A DNA stretch of 64,000 nucleotides. Origin: an uncultured Clostridia bacterium. Its GTDB lineage: Bacteria; Bacillota; Clostridia; Christensenellales; Borkfalkiaceae. This document shows positions 19,779-27,541 of this stretch, in pieces. Every line of letters starts with the position of its first letter. Positions within the stretch are counted from its first letter, which is position 1. Position numbers and translations under genes: made by a program. Location of the stretch: assembly GCA_944372575.1 (NCBI GenBank), contig CALVZS010000011.1, positions 1 to 64,000 on the forward strand, written 5' to 3'. The notes below the pieces were generated by a model that had not been told where the DNA came from, made no database searches, and saw only the letters and a list, made by a program, of their open reading frames with translations.

Positions 19779-19805
19779 AGTATGCCGCGCTGCGGGGAAA
19801 GGTAT
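19779..19805 (-). promoter_or_regulatory. candidate sporulation-type promoter of the DUF421 gene
   Basis: On the minus strand ATA (19805-19803), 18 nt, then CATACT (19784-19779), 6 nt before the ATG. This resembles sigma-E/sigma-G-type -10 boxes (CATAcnnT) better than sigma-A; no TTGACA lies at the right distance. Confidence 0.4.
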
Positions 19806-19815
19806 GTCGATTTCC

Positions 19816-19843
19816 TTGCTTTTTTTTAGAAAAGTGATATAAT
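19816..19843 (+). promoter_or_regulatory. promoter of folT
   Basis: TTGCTT (19816-19821), 16-bp spacer, TATAAT (19838-19843). Transcription should start about 19850, at the very 5' end of the riboswitch. Confidence 0.75.
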
Positions 19844-19849
19844 AGAGTG

Positions 19850-19948
19850 CAGAAGAGTAGCCAAGGCGCGTTAAGTGCTGCGAAACGGGACGTTGTTCGC
19901 AGACGAAAGGGAGCTTCCCTGCGGTGCCGCGGCGCGTCCGCTTGGATC
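19850..19948 (+). ncRNA. tetrahydrofolate (THF) riboswitch
   Basis: The leader carries the conserved THF-riboswitch elements in order: GAGTAG, GCGCGTTAAGTG, CGGGACGTTGT, GACGAA, GCGGTG and a closing GTCCGCT. The spacing and the intervening stems match the folT-type aptamer as I remember it (Streptococcus mutans example). About 100 nt follow to the folT ribosome site GGGAGG at 20040-20045. No clear T-tailed terminator lies between, so control at translation initiation is more likely. The gene downstream is a folate-type ECF substrate-binding component, which independently supports the call. Confidence 0.9.
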
Positions 19949-20053
19949 GGCGCGAAAGCGCATTCTGAAAGAGCTGACCGATGATCTCCGCACCATGCCG
20001 CGCGGGGACGGCGGCGGCAGGCGGGCCTTCCAAATGACGGGAGGTTTTATTTT

Positions 20054-20665
20054 ATGTTCTTTTCCGCACATTTCCGCAGTCTGTCCGCAGGAAAAAAGGC
20101 GGCGCTGTTTGCTGTGTTCATCGCGCTGAGCATCGTCGTCAACTGTTTTTCCGTCGATGTCGGCACGAGCAACAAGATCGCGTTCACCTATGCCGTCTGC
20201 TTTTTTGCGGGGTACCTCATGGGCGGCCTGCCCGCCTTCGGCATCGCGTTCATCGGCGATGCCGTCGGATACCTGATCAATCCCGTGGGGGTCTACTGGC
20301 TGTTCGGCGTGACGCTCGGGGTGTACGCCTTCCTCATGGGGGCGGTCATGAACGCCCCGGTCGGCAATGGACGCGCCGCTGCCTACATCAAGGCCGCCGC
20401 CGCGCTCGCGATAGGGTTTCTCCTCGTTACGGTGCTTCTCAATTCCGCCGTCAACTATCTCTATGTGAAGATCTTCATCTGGGAAGGGGAGGTGCGGGAG
20501 GCGTTCCTCGTCTACCTCGGCGGGCGGCTCGCCTTCCAGAGCATCGTGTACGCCGTCAACCTCGCCGTGTGCATGGCGCTGCTGCCCGTCCTGCTGCAGA
20601 TCCGCTTCCGCACGAGGGCGGGGCGCAAGAAGCCCGTCGTCGGGCGCGGGGAACACCGCGCCTGA
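20054..20665 (+). CDS. folT: folate ECF transporter S component FolT
   Basis: Membrane protein of 203 residues with about six helices, the size of ECF-type vitamin-binding S components. The segment IAFTYAVCFFAGYLMGGLPAFG and the following GDAVGYLINP are typical of the FolT group. It would capture folate and pair with the shared energising module (EcfAA'T), which is not in this window. GGGAGG lies 9 nt before ATG 20054. The THF riboswitch in its leader implies shut-off when reduced folates are plentiful. Single-gene unit with its own terminator. Confidence 0.88.
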   Translation: MFFSAHFRSLSAGKKAALFAVFIALSIVVNCFSVDVGTSNKIAFTYAVCFFAGYLMGGLPAFGIAFIGDAVGYLINPVGVYWLFGVTLGVYAFLMGAVMNAPVGNGRAAAYIKAAAALAIGFLLVTVLLNSAVNYLYVKIFIWEGEVREAFLVYLGGRLAFQSIVYAVNLAVCMALLPVLLQIRFRTRAGRKKPVVGRGEHRA

Positions 20666-20700
20666 GGCGCCCTTTCCCGCACATTGCAAACCGATGAATT

Positions 20701-20733
20701 CAGCCCGATTGCGTCTATCGGGTTGATTTTTTT
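20701..20733 (+). terminator. terminator of folT
   Basis: CAGCCCGAT (20701-20709) pairs with ATCGGGTTG (one G-T pair) before a T run. The 3' arm and T run overlap the -35 box of lgt. Confidence 0.75.
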
Positions 20734-20751
20734 ATTTGCGCGTGGTATAAT
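20723..20751 (+). promoter_or_regulatory. promoter of the lgt-pncB-lspA-pyrR unit
   Basis: TTGATT (20723-20728), 17-bp spacer, TATAAT (20746-20751). It is the only obvious promoter before 26178. Confidence 0.75.
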
Positions 20752-20780
20752 GGTCGTAATCTTTCATGGTTGGAGGAAGC

Positions 20781-21833
20781 ATGGAACATTCTCTGCTTGC
20801 TGTCACGTTCGGCGCAAACGAGAGGGGGATCATCCTTTTCGGCTTTGAAATATACTACTACGCGATCTGCATCGTCTGCGGCATGATCCTGGCGGCGTTT
20901 CTCTCCGCGCTCCTCATGAAGCGCAGAAATATGTCCGTCGACCTCATCTATCTGCTCTTCATCGTGTGCATTCCGACGGCGATCATCTGCGCGCGCCTCT
21001 TCTCCTGTCTCACCGATCCCGATCTGGGCATCGGCGCATTTTTTGCGTTCCGCGACGGGGGGCTCTCCATCACGGGCGGCGTCATCGGCGGCGTACTTGC
21101 GGGCTTCGTCGTGTGTCTCATCAAAAAGGTGAACTTTTTGCGCGTGGCGGACTGCGTGGTCATCAACATCCTCATCGCGCAGGCGCTGGGCAGATGGGGG
21201 AATTTTTTCAACAAGGAAGTGTACGGCGGCGTGGTCAGCGATCCGTCCATGCAGTGGTTTCCCTTTGCCGTACCCGTCAGTCCCGACCGCTATACCTACG
21301 GCATCGGCTCATTCTCCGATCCCAATTCCACATGGCACTATGCCTTCTTCTTCTATGAATCGGTCATCAACCTCATCGGCTGGGCGATCCTCTTCACGCT
21401 CGCCTGGAAGACGAGCAAAAAACCCAACGGCGTGCTCACCTGCCTCTACTTCGTCTGGTACGGCACGGTGCGCACCATCATGGAACCGCTGCGCGATCCC
21501 GAGTTCATCCTGAATGCAGGCGGCGTTCCGTGGTCGCTCGTCTTTTCCGCGCTCATGGTGGGGCTGGGGATTGCTGCCATCCTCGTGCTGCTCATCCTCA
21601 ATTTCCGCAAGGAAAAGGCGTTCATCGGCAGCCGCGTGGGCGATCCGTGCGCACTCACCGACTACATGACCCCCTACAAGAACGACACGCCCTATTTCAG
21701 CAAGGTCAATATGTTCGGCGACAAGTACCCGCCCAGGCCGGTGGAGGAGAAGAAAAAGAAGAACAAAAAACAGGACGCGCCGCCTGAGGACAAGGCGGAC
21801 GGCACTTCGGACGGGGAGGACGGGCACGCATGA
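20781..21833 (+). CDS. lgt: prolipoprotein diacylglyceryl transferase
   Basis: Transfers diacylglycerol from phosphatidylglycerol to the lipobox cysteine of prolipoproteins in the membrane. 350 residues, about seven helices. The Lgt signature GRWGNFFNKEVYGG is complete and the conserved Arg region (TVRTIMEPLRDPEF) is present. The loop usually reading GG(M/I)xxHGG is GGLSITGG here, with Thr in place of His. A charged Lys/Glu/Asp-rich tail of about 70 residues extends beyond the membrane domain. ATG 20781 is preferred because GGAGG lies just upstream; the ATG at 20766 precedes that site. First gene of a unit that also encodes LspA, the next enzyme of lipoprotein maturation. It overlaps pncB by 4 nt. 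Confidence 0.93.
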   Translation: MEHSLLAVTFGANERGIILFGFEIYYYAICIVCGMILAAFLSALLMKRRNMSVDLIYLLFIVCIPTAIICARLFSCLTDPDLGIGAFFAFRDGGLSITGGVIGGVLAGFVVCLIKKVNFLRVADCVVINILIAQALGRWGNFFNKEVYGGVVSDPSMQWFPFAVPVSPDRYTYGIGSFSDPNSTWHYAFFFYESVINLIGWAILFTLAWKTSKKPNGVLTCLYFVWYGTVRTIMEPLRDPEFILNAGGVPWSLVFSALMVGLGIAAILVLLILNFRKEKAFIGSRVGDPCALTDYMTPYKNDTPYFSKVNMFGDKYPPRPVEEKKKKNKKQDAPPEDKADGTSDGEDGHA

Positions 21834-23254
21834 GAAATCTCACGCTTCTGACAGATCTGTACGAGCTGACGATGGGGCAGGGCTATTTCAACGAGGGCAG
21901 GCACGAGGAGCGCGCCGTGTTCGATGTGTTCTTCCGCCCCAACCGCATGATCACCTACTCGGTGGCGGCGGGGATGGAGCAGGCGGCGGACTATCTGGAA
22001 AACCTGCATTTCGACGGGGAGGACATCGCCTATCTGCGCTCGCTCGGGATATTCTCGGAGGACTATCTCTCCTATCTCTCCGCGTTGCGCTTCACGGGCG
22101 ACGTGCGCGCCGTGCGCGAGGGGGAGATCGTATTTCCCTATGAGCCGATCTTCACGGTCTCCGCGCCCATGGTGGAGGCGCAGCTCGTGGAGACGGCGCT
22201 TCTGACCTTCATCAATCATCAGACGCTCATCGCCTCCAAGGCGGCAAAGATCTGCGCCGCGGCGGGCGGGGGCGTCATGGAATTCGGTCTTCGCCGCGCG
22301 CAGGGGGCGGACGCCGGCGTGTACGGCGCGCGCGCCGCCATGATCGGGGGCTGCGTCGGCACGTCCAACGTCTATGCCGGCAAACTCTTCCATGTCCCCG
22401 TCTCGGGAACGATGGCGCACAGCTGGGTGATGAATTTCCCCTCCGAACTGGAGGCGTTCCGCGCCTATGCAAGGAGCTTTCCGGACGGGTGTATGCTCCT
22501 GGTCGATACCTATGATACGCTCCGCAGCGGCGTCCCCAACGCCATTCGCGTGTTCGAAGAGCTGCGCCGTGCGGGGCATGAGCCGGTCGGCATCCGCCTG
22601 GATTCGGGGGATCTTGCCTACCTCTCCAAGAAGGCGCGCGCAATGCTCGACGAGGCGGGGTTTGAAAGGGCGATCATCTGCGCCTCGGGCGATCTGGATG
22701 AGACGCTCATCCGCTCTTTGAAGGAGCAGGGCGCTTGCATCGACATCTGGGGCGTGGGGACAAAGCTCATCACGAGCGCGGATATGCCCGCACTCGGCGG
22801 GGTGTACAAACTCGCCGCCGTGTATGAGGACGGGAAGGAGATCCCCAAGATCAAGGTCTCGGACACGACGGAGAAGATCACAAATCCCGGTGTCAAGGAA
22901 GTCTGGCGCATCTACGATAAAGAGACGGGCAAGGCGATCGCCGACTATATCACGCGCGCGGGGGAACGGTTGGATCCCTCCCGCCCGCTCACCATCTTCC
23001 ACCCCGTGGATACCTGGAAGCGCATGACCATTGAAAACTTCACCGTGCGCGACCTGCGGGAGGATCTCTTCCGCGGCGGAAAGCGCGTTTCGCCCGCGCG
23101 GCCGCTCTCTGAGATCTGCGCATACCGCGCGCAGGAGATGTCGCATTTCTGGGAGGAGTATCTGCGTCAGGATATGCCGCACATCTATAAAGTCGATCTG
23201 TCCGATGCGCTCTACAGGCTCAAGCAGGAGCTTGTGGAACGCTACCGCAGATAA
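21830..23254 (+). CDS. pncB: nicotinate phosphoribosyltransferase
   Basis: Converts nicotinate + PRPP (+ATP) to nicotinate mononucleotide in the Preiss-Handler route of NAD salvage. 474 residues, the usual size for the Firmicute type. It shows the N-terminal LLTDLYELTMGQGYF, the substrate-site MEFGLRRAQG, the active-site histidine segment SGTMAHSWVMNF, and the phosphate-binding VGIRLDSGDL and GVGTKL loops. Its ATG overlaps the lgt stop (ATGA), so the two are translationally coupled. No folding or membrane anomalies are apparent. Confidence 0.95.
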   Translation: MRNLTLLTDLYELTMGQGYFNEGRHEERAVFDVFFRPNRMITYSVAAGMEQAADYLENLHFDGEDIAYLRSLGIFSEDYLSYLSALRFTGDVRAVREGEIVFPYEPIFTVSAPMVEAQLVETALLTFINHQTLIASKAAKICAAAGGGVMEFGLRRAQGADAGVYGARAAMIGGCVGTSNVYAGKLFHVPVSGTMAHSWVMNFPSELEAFRAYARSFPDGCMLLVDTYDTLRSGVPNAIRVFEELRRAGHEPVGIRLDSGDLAYLSKKARAMLDEAGFERAIICASGDLDETLIRSLKEQGACIDIWGVGTKLITSADMPALGGVYKLAAVYEDGKEIPKIKVSDTTEKITNPGVKEVWRIYDKETGKAIADYITRAGERLDPSRPLTIFHPVDTWKRMTIENFTVRDLREDLFRGGKRVSPARPLSEICAYRAQEMSHFWEEYLRQDMPHIYKVDLSDALYRLKQELVERYRR

Positions 23255-23266
23255 AAGGGGCGCGCC

Positions 23267-23746
23267 GTGCTTGGAATGTATTCAAAACATACGGTGGAAA
23301 AACTGGTCAGCCGCCTGCGGGAGGAGTATTCCGCCGTGCTGAAAAAGCAGCAGGAGGCCGCGGCGGCGATCAAGGAGGAGAACCGCGTGCTGCGGGCGCG
23401 CGTCTCGGAACTGGAGGCGGAGCGCGGCAATGTGGCACAGGCGCTCATCGGCGCCAGCCGGGAGGGGGAGGAACTGCGCAGAGAGGGCGCGCGCGAGGCG
23501 GAGAACAGCACGCGCGAACTTGCCCTGCTCCTCTCCAAGTGCCGCCTTTTGTGCGACACGCTCTCGGCAAAGTATCCCGATGCGGAGGACGTGAAAAATT
23601 TCTCCGCGTTCGTCAGCACGCTGCGCGGCGCCGCGGGAGAGGAGGACGAGGAGGACACCCTCGACATGGACGAGGTACTCGCACCCTCCAAGCCGCTCGA
23701 TCTGGAAAAACTGTGCAAAGACCTGGGACTTATGGAGGACGAATGA
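23267..23746 (+). CDS. coiled-coil protein, DivIVA-like in character
   Basis: Protein of 159 residues. Residues about 10-90 are a continuous heptad coiled coil (KLVSRLREEYSAVLKKQQEA... through the Glu/Arg-rich stretch). A segment NVAQALIGASREGEELRREG resembles the C-terminal coil of DivIVA/GpsB-type proteins. The membrane-binding N-terminal DivIVA domain is absent, so this is not a canonical DivIVA. The end is acidic (GEEDEEDTLDMDEV). GTG 23267 has AAAAGGGG upstream; ATG 23276 is a possible alternative. It sits between pncB and lspA with a 4-nt overlap to lspA. Function unknown. Confidence 0.75.
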   Translation: MLGMYSKHTVEKLVSRLREEYSAVLKKQQEAAAAIKEENRVLRARVSELEAERGNVAQALIGASREGEELRREGAREAENSTRELALLLSKCRLLCDTLSAKYPDAEDVKNFSAFVSTLRGAAGEEDEEDTLDMDEVLAPSKPLDLEKLCKDLGLMEDE

Positions 23747-24318
23747 AACATTACAAATCGGTCATGCTCACGCTCGGCTGCGCGCTCATCCTGTGCGTCC
23801 TGCTCTTTATCGACCTCATCACCAAGGCATGGGCGGAGTGGTACGACCTCGCCTACACGCTCAATCAGCCCGCCTATTTTCTCGGGATCGTCAAACTGAC
23901 GTACACCAAAAATCCCGGCATCGCCTTCGGGATCTTCGGCGGGAACGAGACGGCGATGGCGGTCATGAGTTATGTCACGGTCGTGCTCGCCGTGCTCATC
24001 GCCCTCATGTTCTTCACACTCTTCCGCAAAAATACGCCCGTGCGCGTCTGCCTCGCCATCGTGGAGGCGGGGGCGCTCGGCAATATCATCGACCGTTTCG
24101 CGCTCGGCTATGTGCGCGACTTCGTGGACGTCATCCCGCTCGGCTTCGGCATCTGCAACATCGCGGATTTCTTCATCACGGGCGGCATCGTCGCCGTCAT
24201 CTTCTGCATCCTCTTCATCGGCAAGGACGCCGTGTTCCCCCTGACAAAGAAGTGGCGGGAGGAGGCAAAGCGGGAGGACGAGGAGCGCGACAGGCGCAGC
24301 GGCGGGAAACATGCCTGA
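23743..24318 (+). CDS. lspA: lipoprotein signal peptidase (signal peptidase II)
   Basis: Aspartyl membrane protease that removes signal peptides from diacylglyceryl-prolipoproteins. 191 residues with four membrane helices. Both catalytic aspartates are visible: Asp117 in GALGNIIDR and Asp142 in CNIADFFI. The conserved TKNPGIAFG motif is also present. A charged cytoplasmic tail (KKWREEAKREDEERDRRSG) extends the C-terminus beyond the usual 150-165 residues. ATGA overlap with the upstream coiled-coil gene and an 8-nt overlap with the downstream pseudouridine synthase show a tightly coupled operon; lspA-rluD adjacency is common in bacteria. Confidence 0.95.
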   Translation: MKHYKSVMLTLGCALILCVLLFIDLITKAWAEWYDLAYTLNQPAYFLGIVKLTYTKNPGIAFGIFGGNETAMAVMSYVTVVLAVLIALMFFTLFRKNTPVRVCLAIVEAGALGNIIDRFALGYVRDFVDVIPLGFGICNIADFFITGGIVAVIFCILFIGKDAVFPLTKKWREEAKREDEERDRRSGGKHA

Positions 24319-25210
24319 ATTTACGGCGGATGCCGCCGTGCGCGCGGACGTGTTCCTGAGCGAAAGGACGGGACTCACGCGCTCCGCCGTCAAGAAACTT
24401 GCGGACGAGGGACACCTGTCAGTGGACGGAGTCCCCGCCAAGGCGGGGCATATGCTGAAGGCGGGCAGCCGCGTCTTGCTCGAAGTCCCGCCGCCCCGCC
24501 CCGTGCGCGCGCAGCCGGAGGACATCCCCGTCGACATCCTCTACGAGGACGGGGACATCGCCGTCATCAACAAGCCGCGCGGCATGGCAGTCCATGCGGG
24601 GGCGGGCAGGACGGACGGCACGCTCGTCAATGCGCTGCTTTTCCGTCTGAAATCGCTCAGCTCCATCAACGGGGAGATCCGCCCCGGCATCGTCCACCGC
24701 ATCGACAAGGACACGACGGGGCTTCTGGTCGTCGCCGAAAACGATGCGGCGCACCTCTCGCTCGCAAAGCAGATCGCCGAAAAGAGCTGCCGCAGGGAAT
24801 ATCTCGCCCTGTTGGAGGGGGTGCTGAAGGAGGGCGGCAGGGTGGAGACCCTCATCGGGCGCGACCCGAAAGACCGCCTGAAGATGGCGGTGCTGCCCGC
24901 GGGCGGCAGGCGCGCCGTCACGGAGTATTCCGTCGTTGAGCGCTTCCCCGCCAACACGCTTGTACACTTTACGCTGCAGACGGGGCGCACCCATCAGATC
25001 CGCGTTCATGCGAAGTATCTGGGGCATCCCGTGGTCGGGGACGCGCTGTACGGCTACAAAAAACAGCGCTTTGCGCTGAAGGGACAGCTTCTCCACGCCT
25101 ACCGCCTCACGCTCACGCACCCGCGCACGGGGGAGCGCATGACGTTTGAAGCGCCGCTGCCCGCAGACTTTTTGCACGTTCTTGAAATTTTACGCAGGGA
25201 AAGGGGATAG
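24311..25210 (+). CDS. rluD: RluD-type 23S rRNA pseudouridine synthase
   Basis: Isomerises uridines in structured RNA. 299 residues: an S4-like RNA-binding domain (about 13-60, SERTGLTRSAVKKLADEGHLSVDG), then the catalytic domain with INKPRGMAVHAG and the active-site Asp132 in GIVHRIDKDTTGL. The later TGRTHQIRVHAKYLGHPVVGD is also conserved. Presence of the S4 domain favours RluD (23S helix 69) among the three RluA-family enzymes in this window, but the exact target is inferred. Confidence 0.88.
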   Translation: MPEFTADAAVRADVFLSERTGLTRSAVKKLADEGHLSVDGVPAKAGHMLKAGSRVLLEVPPPRPVRAQPEDIPVDILYEDGDIAVINKPRGMAVHAGAGRTDGTLVNALLFRLKSLSSINGEIRPGIVHRIDKDTTGLLVVAENDAAHLSLAKQIAEKSCRREYLALLEGVLKEGGRVETLIGRDPKDRLKMAVLPAGGRRAVTEYSVVERFPANTLVHFTLQTGRTHQIRVHAKYLGHPVVGDALYGYKKQRFALKGQLLHAYRLTLTHPRTGERMTFEAPLPADFLHVLEILRRERG

Positions 25211-25213
25211 ACT

Positions 25214-25738
25214 ATGCAGATTCTGAGCGCCGAGGAGATGCGCCGCACGATCACGCGGCTCGCCATGCAGGCGGTGGAATGCAACAAGGGCTGCGATTTC
25301 GTGCTCATCGGCATCCGCACGCGGGGGGTCATCCTCGCCCGCAGGATGCAGGCGGAACTTGCCCGTCTCGAGGGGGCGGACATCCCCGTGGGCATTCTGG
25401 ACATCTCCCTCTACCGCGACGATCTTCTGGACGGCTGCGACGCCGTGTTCAAGGGGAGCGAGGTGGACTTCGACATCGAGGGCAGGAACGTCGTGCTGTG
25501 CGACGACGTCATCTTCACGGGAAGGACGGTGCGCGCCGCGCTCGCCGCGCTCACCTCCCTCGGCCGCGCAAAGACGGTGCGGCTCTTTACGCTCATCGAC
25601 CGCGGCCACAGGGAACTGCCCTTCCGTGCGGACGGCGTCGGGAAAAACGTGCCGACGGCGCGCACCGAGCGCGTCGAGGTACATTTTACGGAGACGGACG
25701 GCGCGGACAGCGTCGATCTCTATAAACGGGGCGCATAG
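25214..25738 (+). CDS. pyrR: PyrR: pyrimidine operon attenuator / uracil phosphoribosyltransferase
   Basis: 174 residues, the standard PyrR length. The PRPP-binding motif is VVLCDDVIFTGRTVRAAL, and LIGIRTRGVILARR forms the uracil/UMP pocket. PyrR binds pyr mRNA leaders when UMP is high and also makes UMP from uracil and PRPP. No pyr biosynthesis gene and no PyrR-binding leader is visible in this window, so its targets lie elsewhere. It begins 3 bp after the rluD-like gene; AAGGGG serves as ribosome site. Confidence 0.92.
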   Translation: MQILSAEEMRRTITRLAMQAVECNKGCDFVLIGIRTRGVILARRMQAELARLEGADIPVGILDISLYRDDLLDGCDAVFKGSEVDFDIEGRNVVLCDDVIFTGRTVRAALAALTSLGRAKTVRLFTLIDRGHRELPFRADGVGKNVPTARTERVEVHFTETDGADSVDLYKRGA

Positions 25739-25758
25739 GCCCCAAGGAGGCAAGTATT

Positions 25759-26127
25759 ATGGCACAAAACAGCAAACAGACCGAACAGAAAAAGACGGAA
25801 CAGAAAAAGACGCACAGCTCCTCTTCGGGGCGGCGCAGCACGCTCTCCCTCGGCAGCCTTGTCAACCTGCTCGCCTTTCTGGCGCTGGCGGCTGCCGCCA
25901 TCCTGCTCGTCATCGGGCCGATCCTCAAGTGTATCCTCACGGAGACGGGCGGCGGAGTCATCATGCAGGCGCTCAACCTCGTCTCGCAGTACTGCCTGCT
26001 CGCGGCCATCGCCATTCCCGGCTGGTTCTTTGTCAAGGGTAAGCGCAGGGGCTGGAAGATCGCATACATTGTCTTTCTCGTCGTCTACATTGCGGGCACC
26101 ATCCTCGGCATGACGCTCGGCATCTGA
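25759..26127 (+). CDS. small membrane protein of unknown function
   Basis: 122 residues with a strong ribosome site AAGGAGG. A hydrophilic N-terminus containing a repeated TEQKKTEQKK stretch is followed by three predicted helices (about 34-56, 70-92 and 98-118). I recognise no family. It is the last gene of the lgt unit before the terminator at 26151. Confidence 0.8.
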   Translation: MAQNSKQTEQKKTEQKKTHSSSSGRRSTLSLGSLVNLLAFLALAAAAILLVIGPILKCILTETGGGVIMQALNLVSQYCLLAAIAIPGWFFVKGKRRGWKIAYIVFLVVYIAGTILGMTLGI

Positions 26128-26150
26128 CGGCGGGAAGTGATTTTTCCGCG

Positions 26151-26175
26151 AAAACGGCGCTTATGCGCCGTTTTT
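26151..26175 (+). terminator. terminator of the lgt unit
   Basis: AAAACGGCGC (26151-26160) pairs with GCGCCGTTTT after the loop TTAT; T run follows. Confidence 0.9.
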
Positions 26176-26177
26176 CC

Positions 26178-26206
26178 TTTACAAAGGCGGCAAATTTTTT
26201 TATAAT
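26178..26206 (+). promoter_or_regulatory. promoter of der-plsY
   Basis: TTTACA (26178-26183), 17-bp spacer, TATAAT (26201-26206), immediately behind the preceding terminator. GGGAGGGA lies before ATG 26231. Confidence 0.75.
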
Positions 26207-26230
26207 AGAAAAAAACAGGGAGGGAATGCC

Positions 26231-27541
26231 ATGCTTCCGGTCGTTGCCATCGTCGGGCGCCCCAACGTGGGGAAAAGCACCTTTTTCAACAAAGTGGCAG
26301 GGCGTAAAATATCCATCACGGAAAACAGGCCGGGCGTCACGCGCGACCGCATCACGGCGGACTGCGAGTGGCGCGGCAAGCCCTTCACGCTCATCGATAC
26401 GGGCGGCATCGAGCTCAAGAGCGAGGACGCGATGTGGCGGCAGATCGCCGTGCAGGCGCAGGCGGCGGTAGAGCTTGCCGACGTCATCCTGTTCTTCACG
26501 GACGGCAGGGAGGGGCTGACCTCCTCCGACTACGACGTCGCCGACTATCTGCGCCGGTGCAAGAAGCCCGTCGTGCTCGTCGTCAACAAGGTGGACGACT
26601 ATTCGCCCGACAAGCTCTTTGAGTTCTATTCGCTCGGCCTGGGCGAGCCGTATGCCGTCTCGTCGGAGCATTCCCGCGGCATCGGCGATGCGCTCGACAA
26701 GGCGGTGGAATTCTTCCCCACTGGCGAGGAAGCGCAGGACGATTCGCTCAAGATCGCCGTCGTCGGCAAGCCCAACGCGGGCAAGAGCTCGCTTGTCAAC
26801 CGCCTTTTGGGGCAGGAGCGCACCATCGTCACGCCCGTCGCCGGCACCACGCGCGACGCCGTGGACACCCGCTTCGAGACAGGCGGCAGGGCATACACCC
26901 TCATTGATACGGCGGGCATCCGCCGCAAGCGCTCGGTGGAGGACGACGTGGAGTATTATTCGGTGTTGCGCGCCTTTGACGCGGTGCGCCGCGCCGACGT
27001 CTGCCTTCTGGTGGTGGATGCCGAACAGGGCATCACCGAGCAGGACGTCAAGATCATCGGCTATGTGCATGAACAGGGCAAACCCTCCGTCATCGTCATG
27101 AACAAGTGGGACGTCATCGAAAAGGACACCCACACCATCGAGAAGTTCGAGGCGAAGCTCAAAGAGGAGCTCAAGTTCATGGACTATTTCAAATCGGTGT
27201 ACGTCTCCGCCAAAACGGGACAGCGCACGGACAGGCTGCTTCCCCTTGCGCAGGAGGTGTACGCGCACGCGGGCTTCCGCGTCCCCACGGGCGATCTGAA
27301 CGACCTGCTGATGGACGCCATGCGCATTTCCGAGCCGCCCTCCTATCAGGGCAGGCGCATGAAGCTGTACTATGCCTCGCAGGTCGCCGTGCATCCGCCG
27401 CTCTTCGTGCTGATGGTCAACGACGAGGGGCTGCTGCACTTCTCCTACGAACGCTACCTGGAGAACACCATCCGCGGCGCCTATGACTTCTCCGGCACGC
27501 CCATCCGCATCAAAGTGCGCAACAAGAGGGAGGACGAATGA
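26231..27541 (+). CDS. der: ribosome biogenesis GTPase Der (EngA)
   Basis: Tandem-GTPase factor for 50S subunit assembly; essential in model bacteria. 436 residues: GTPase 1 has GRPNVGKST and DTGG, with NKVD; GTPase 2 has GKPNAGKSS, DTAG and NKWD; a KH-like C-terminal domain follows (from about 350). All nucleotide-binding motifs are intact. ATGA overlap with plsY downstream, an arrangement often seen in Firmicutes. Confidence 0.97.
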   Translation: MLPVVAIVGRPNVGKSTFFNKVAGRKISITENRPGVTRDRITADCEWRGKPFTLIDTGGIELKSEDAMWRQIAVQAQAAVELADVILFFTDGREGLTSSDYDVADYLRRCKKPVVLVVNKVDDYSPDKLFEFYSLGLGEPYAVSSEHSRGIGDALDKAVEFFPTGEEAQDDSLKIAVVGKPNAGKSSLVNRLLGQERTIVTPVAGTTRDAVDTRFETGGRAYTLIDTAGIRRKRSVEDDVEYYSVLRAFDAVRRADVCLLVVDAEQGITEQDVKIIGYVHEQGKPSVIVMNKWDVIEKDTHTIEKFEAKLKEELKFMDYFKSVYVSAKTGQRTDRLLPLAQEVYAHAGFRVPTGDLNDLLMDAMRISEPPSYQGRRMKLYYASQVAVHPPLFVLMVNDEGLLHFSYERYLENTIRGAYDFSGTPIRIKVRNKREDE

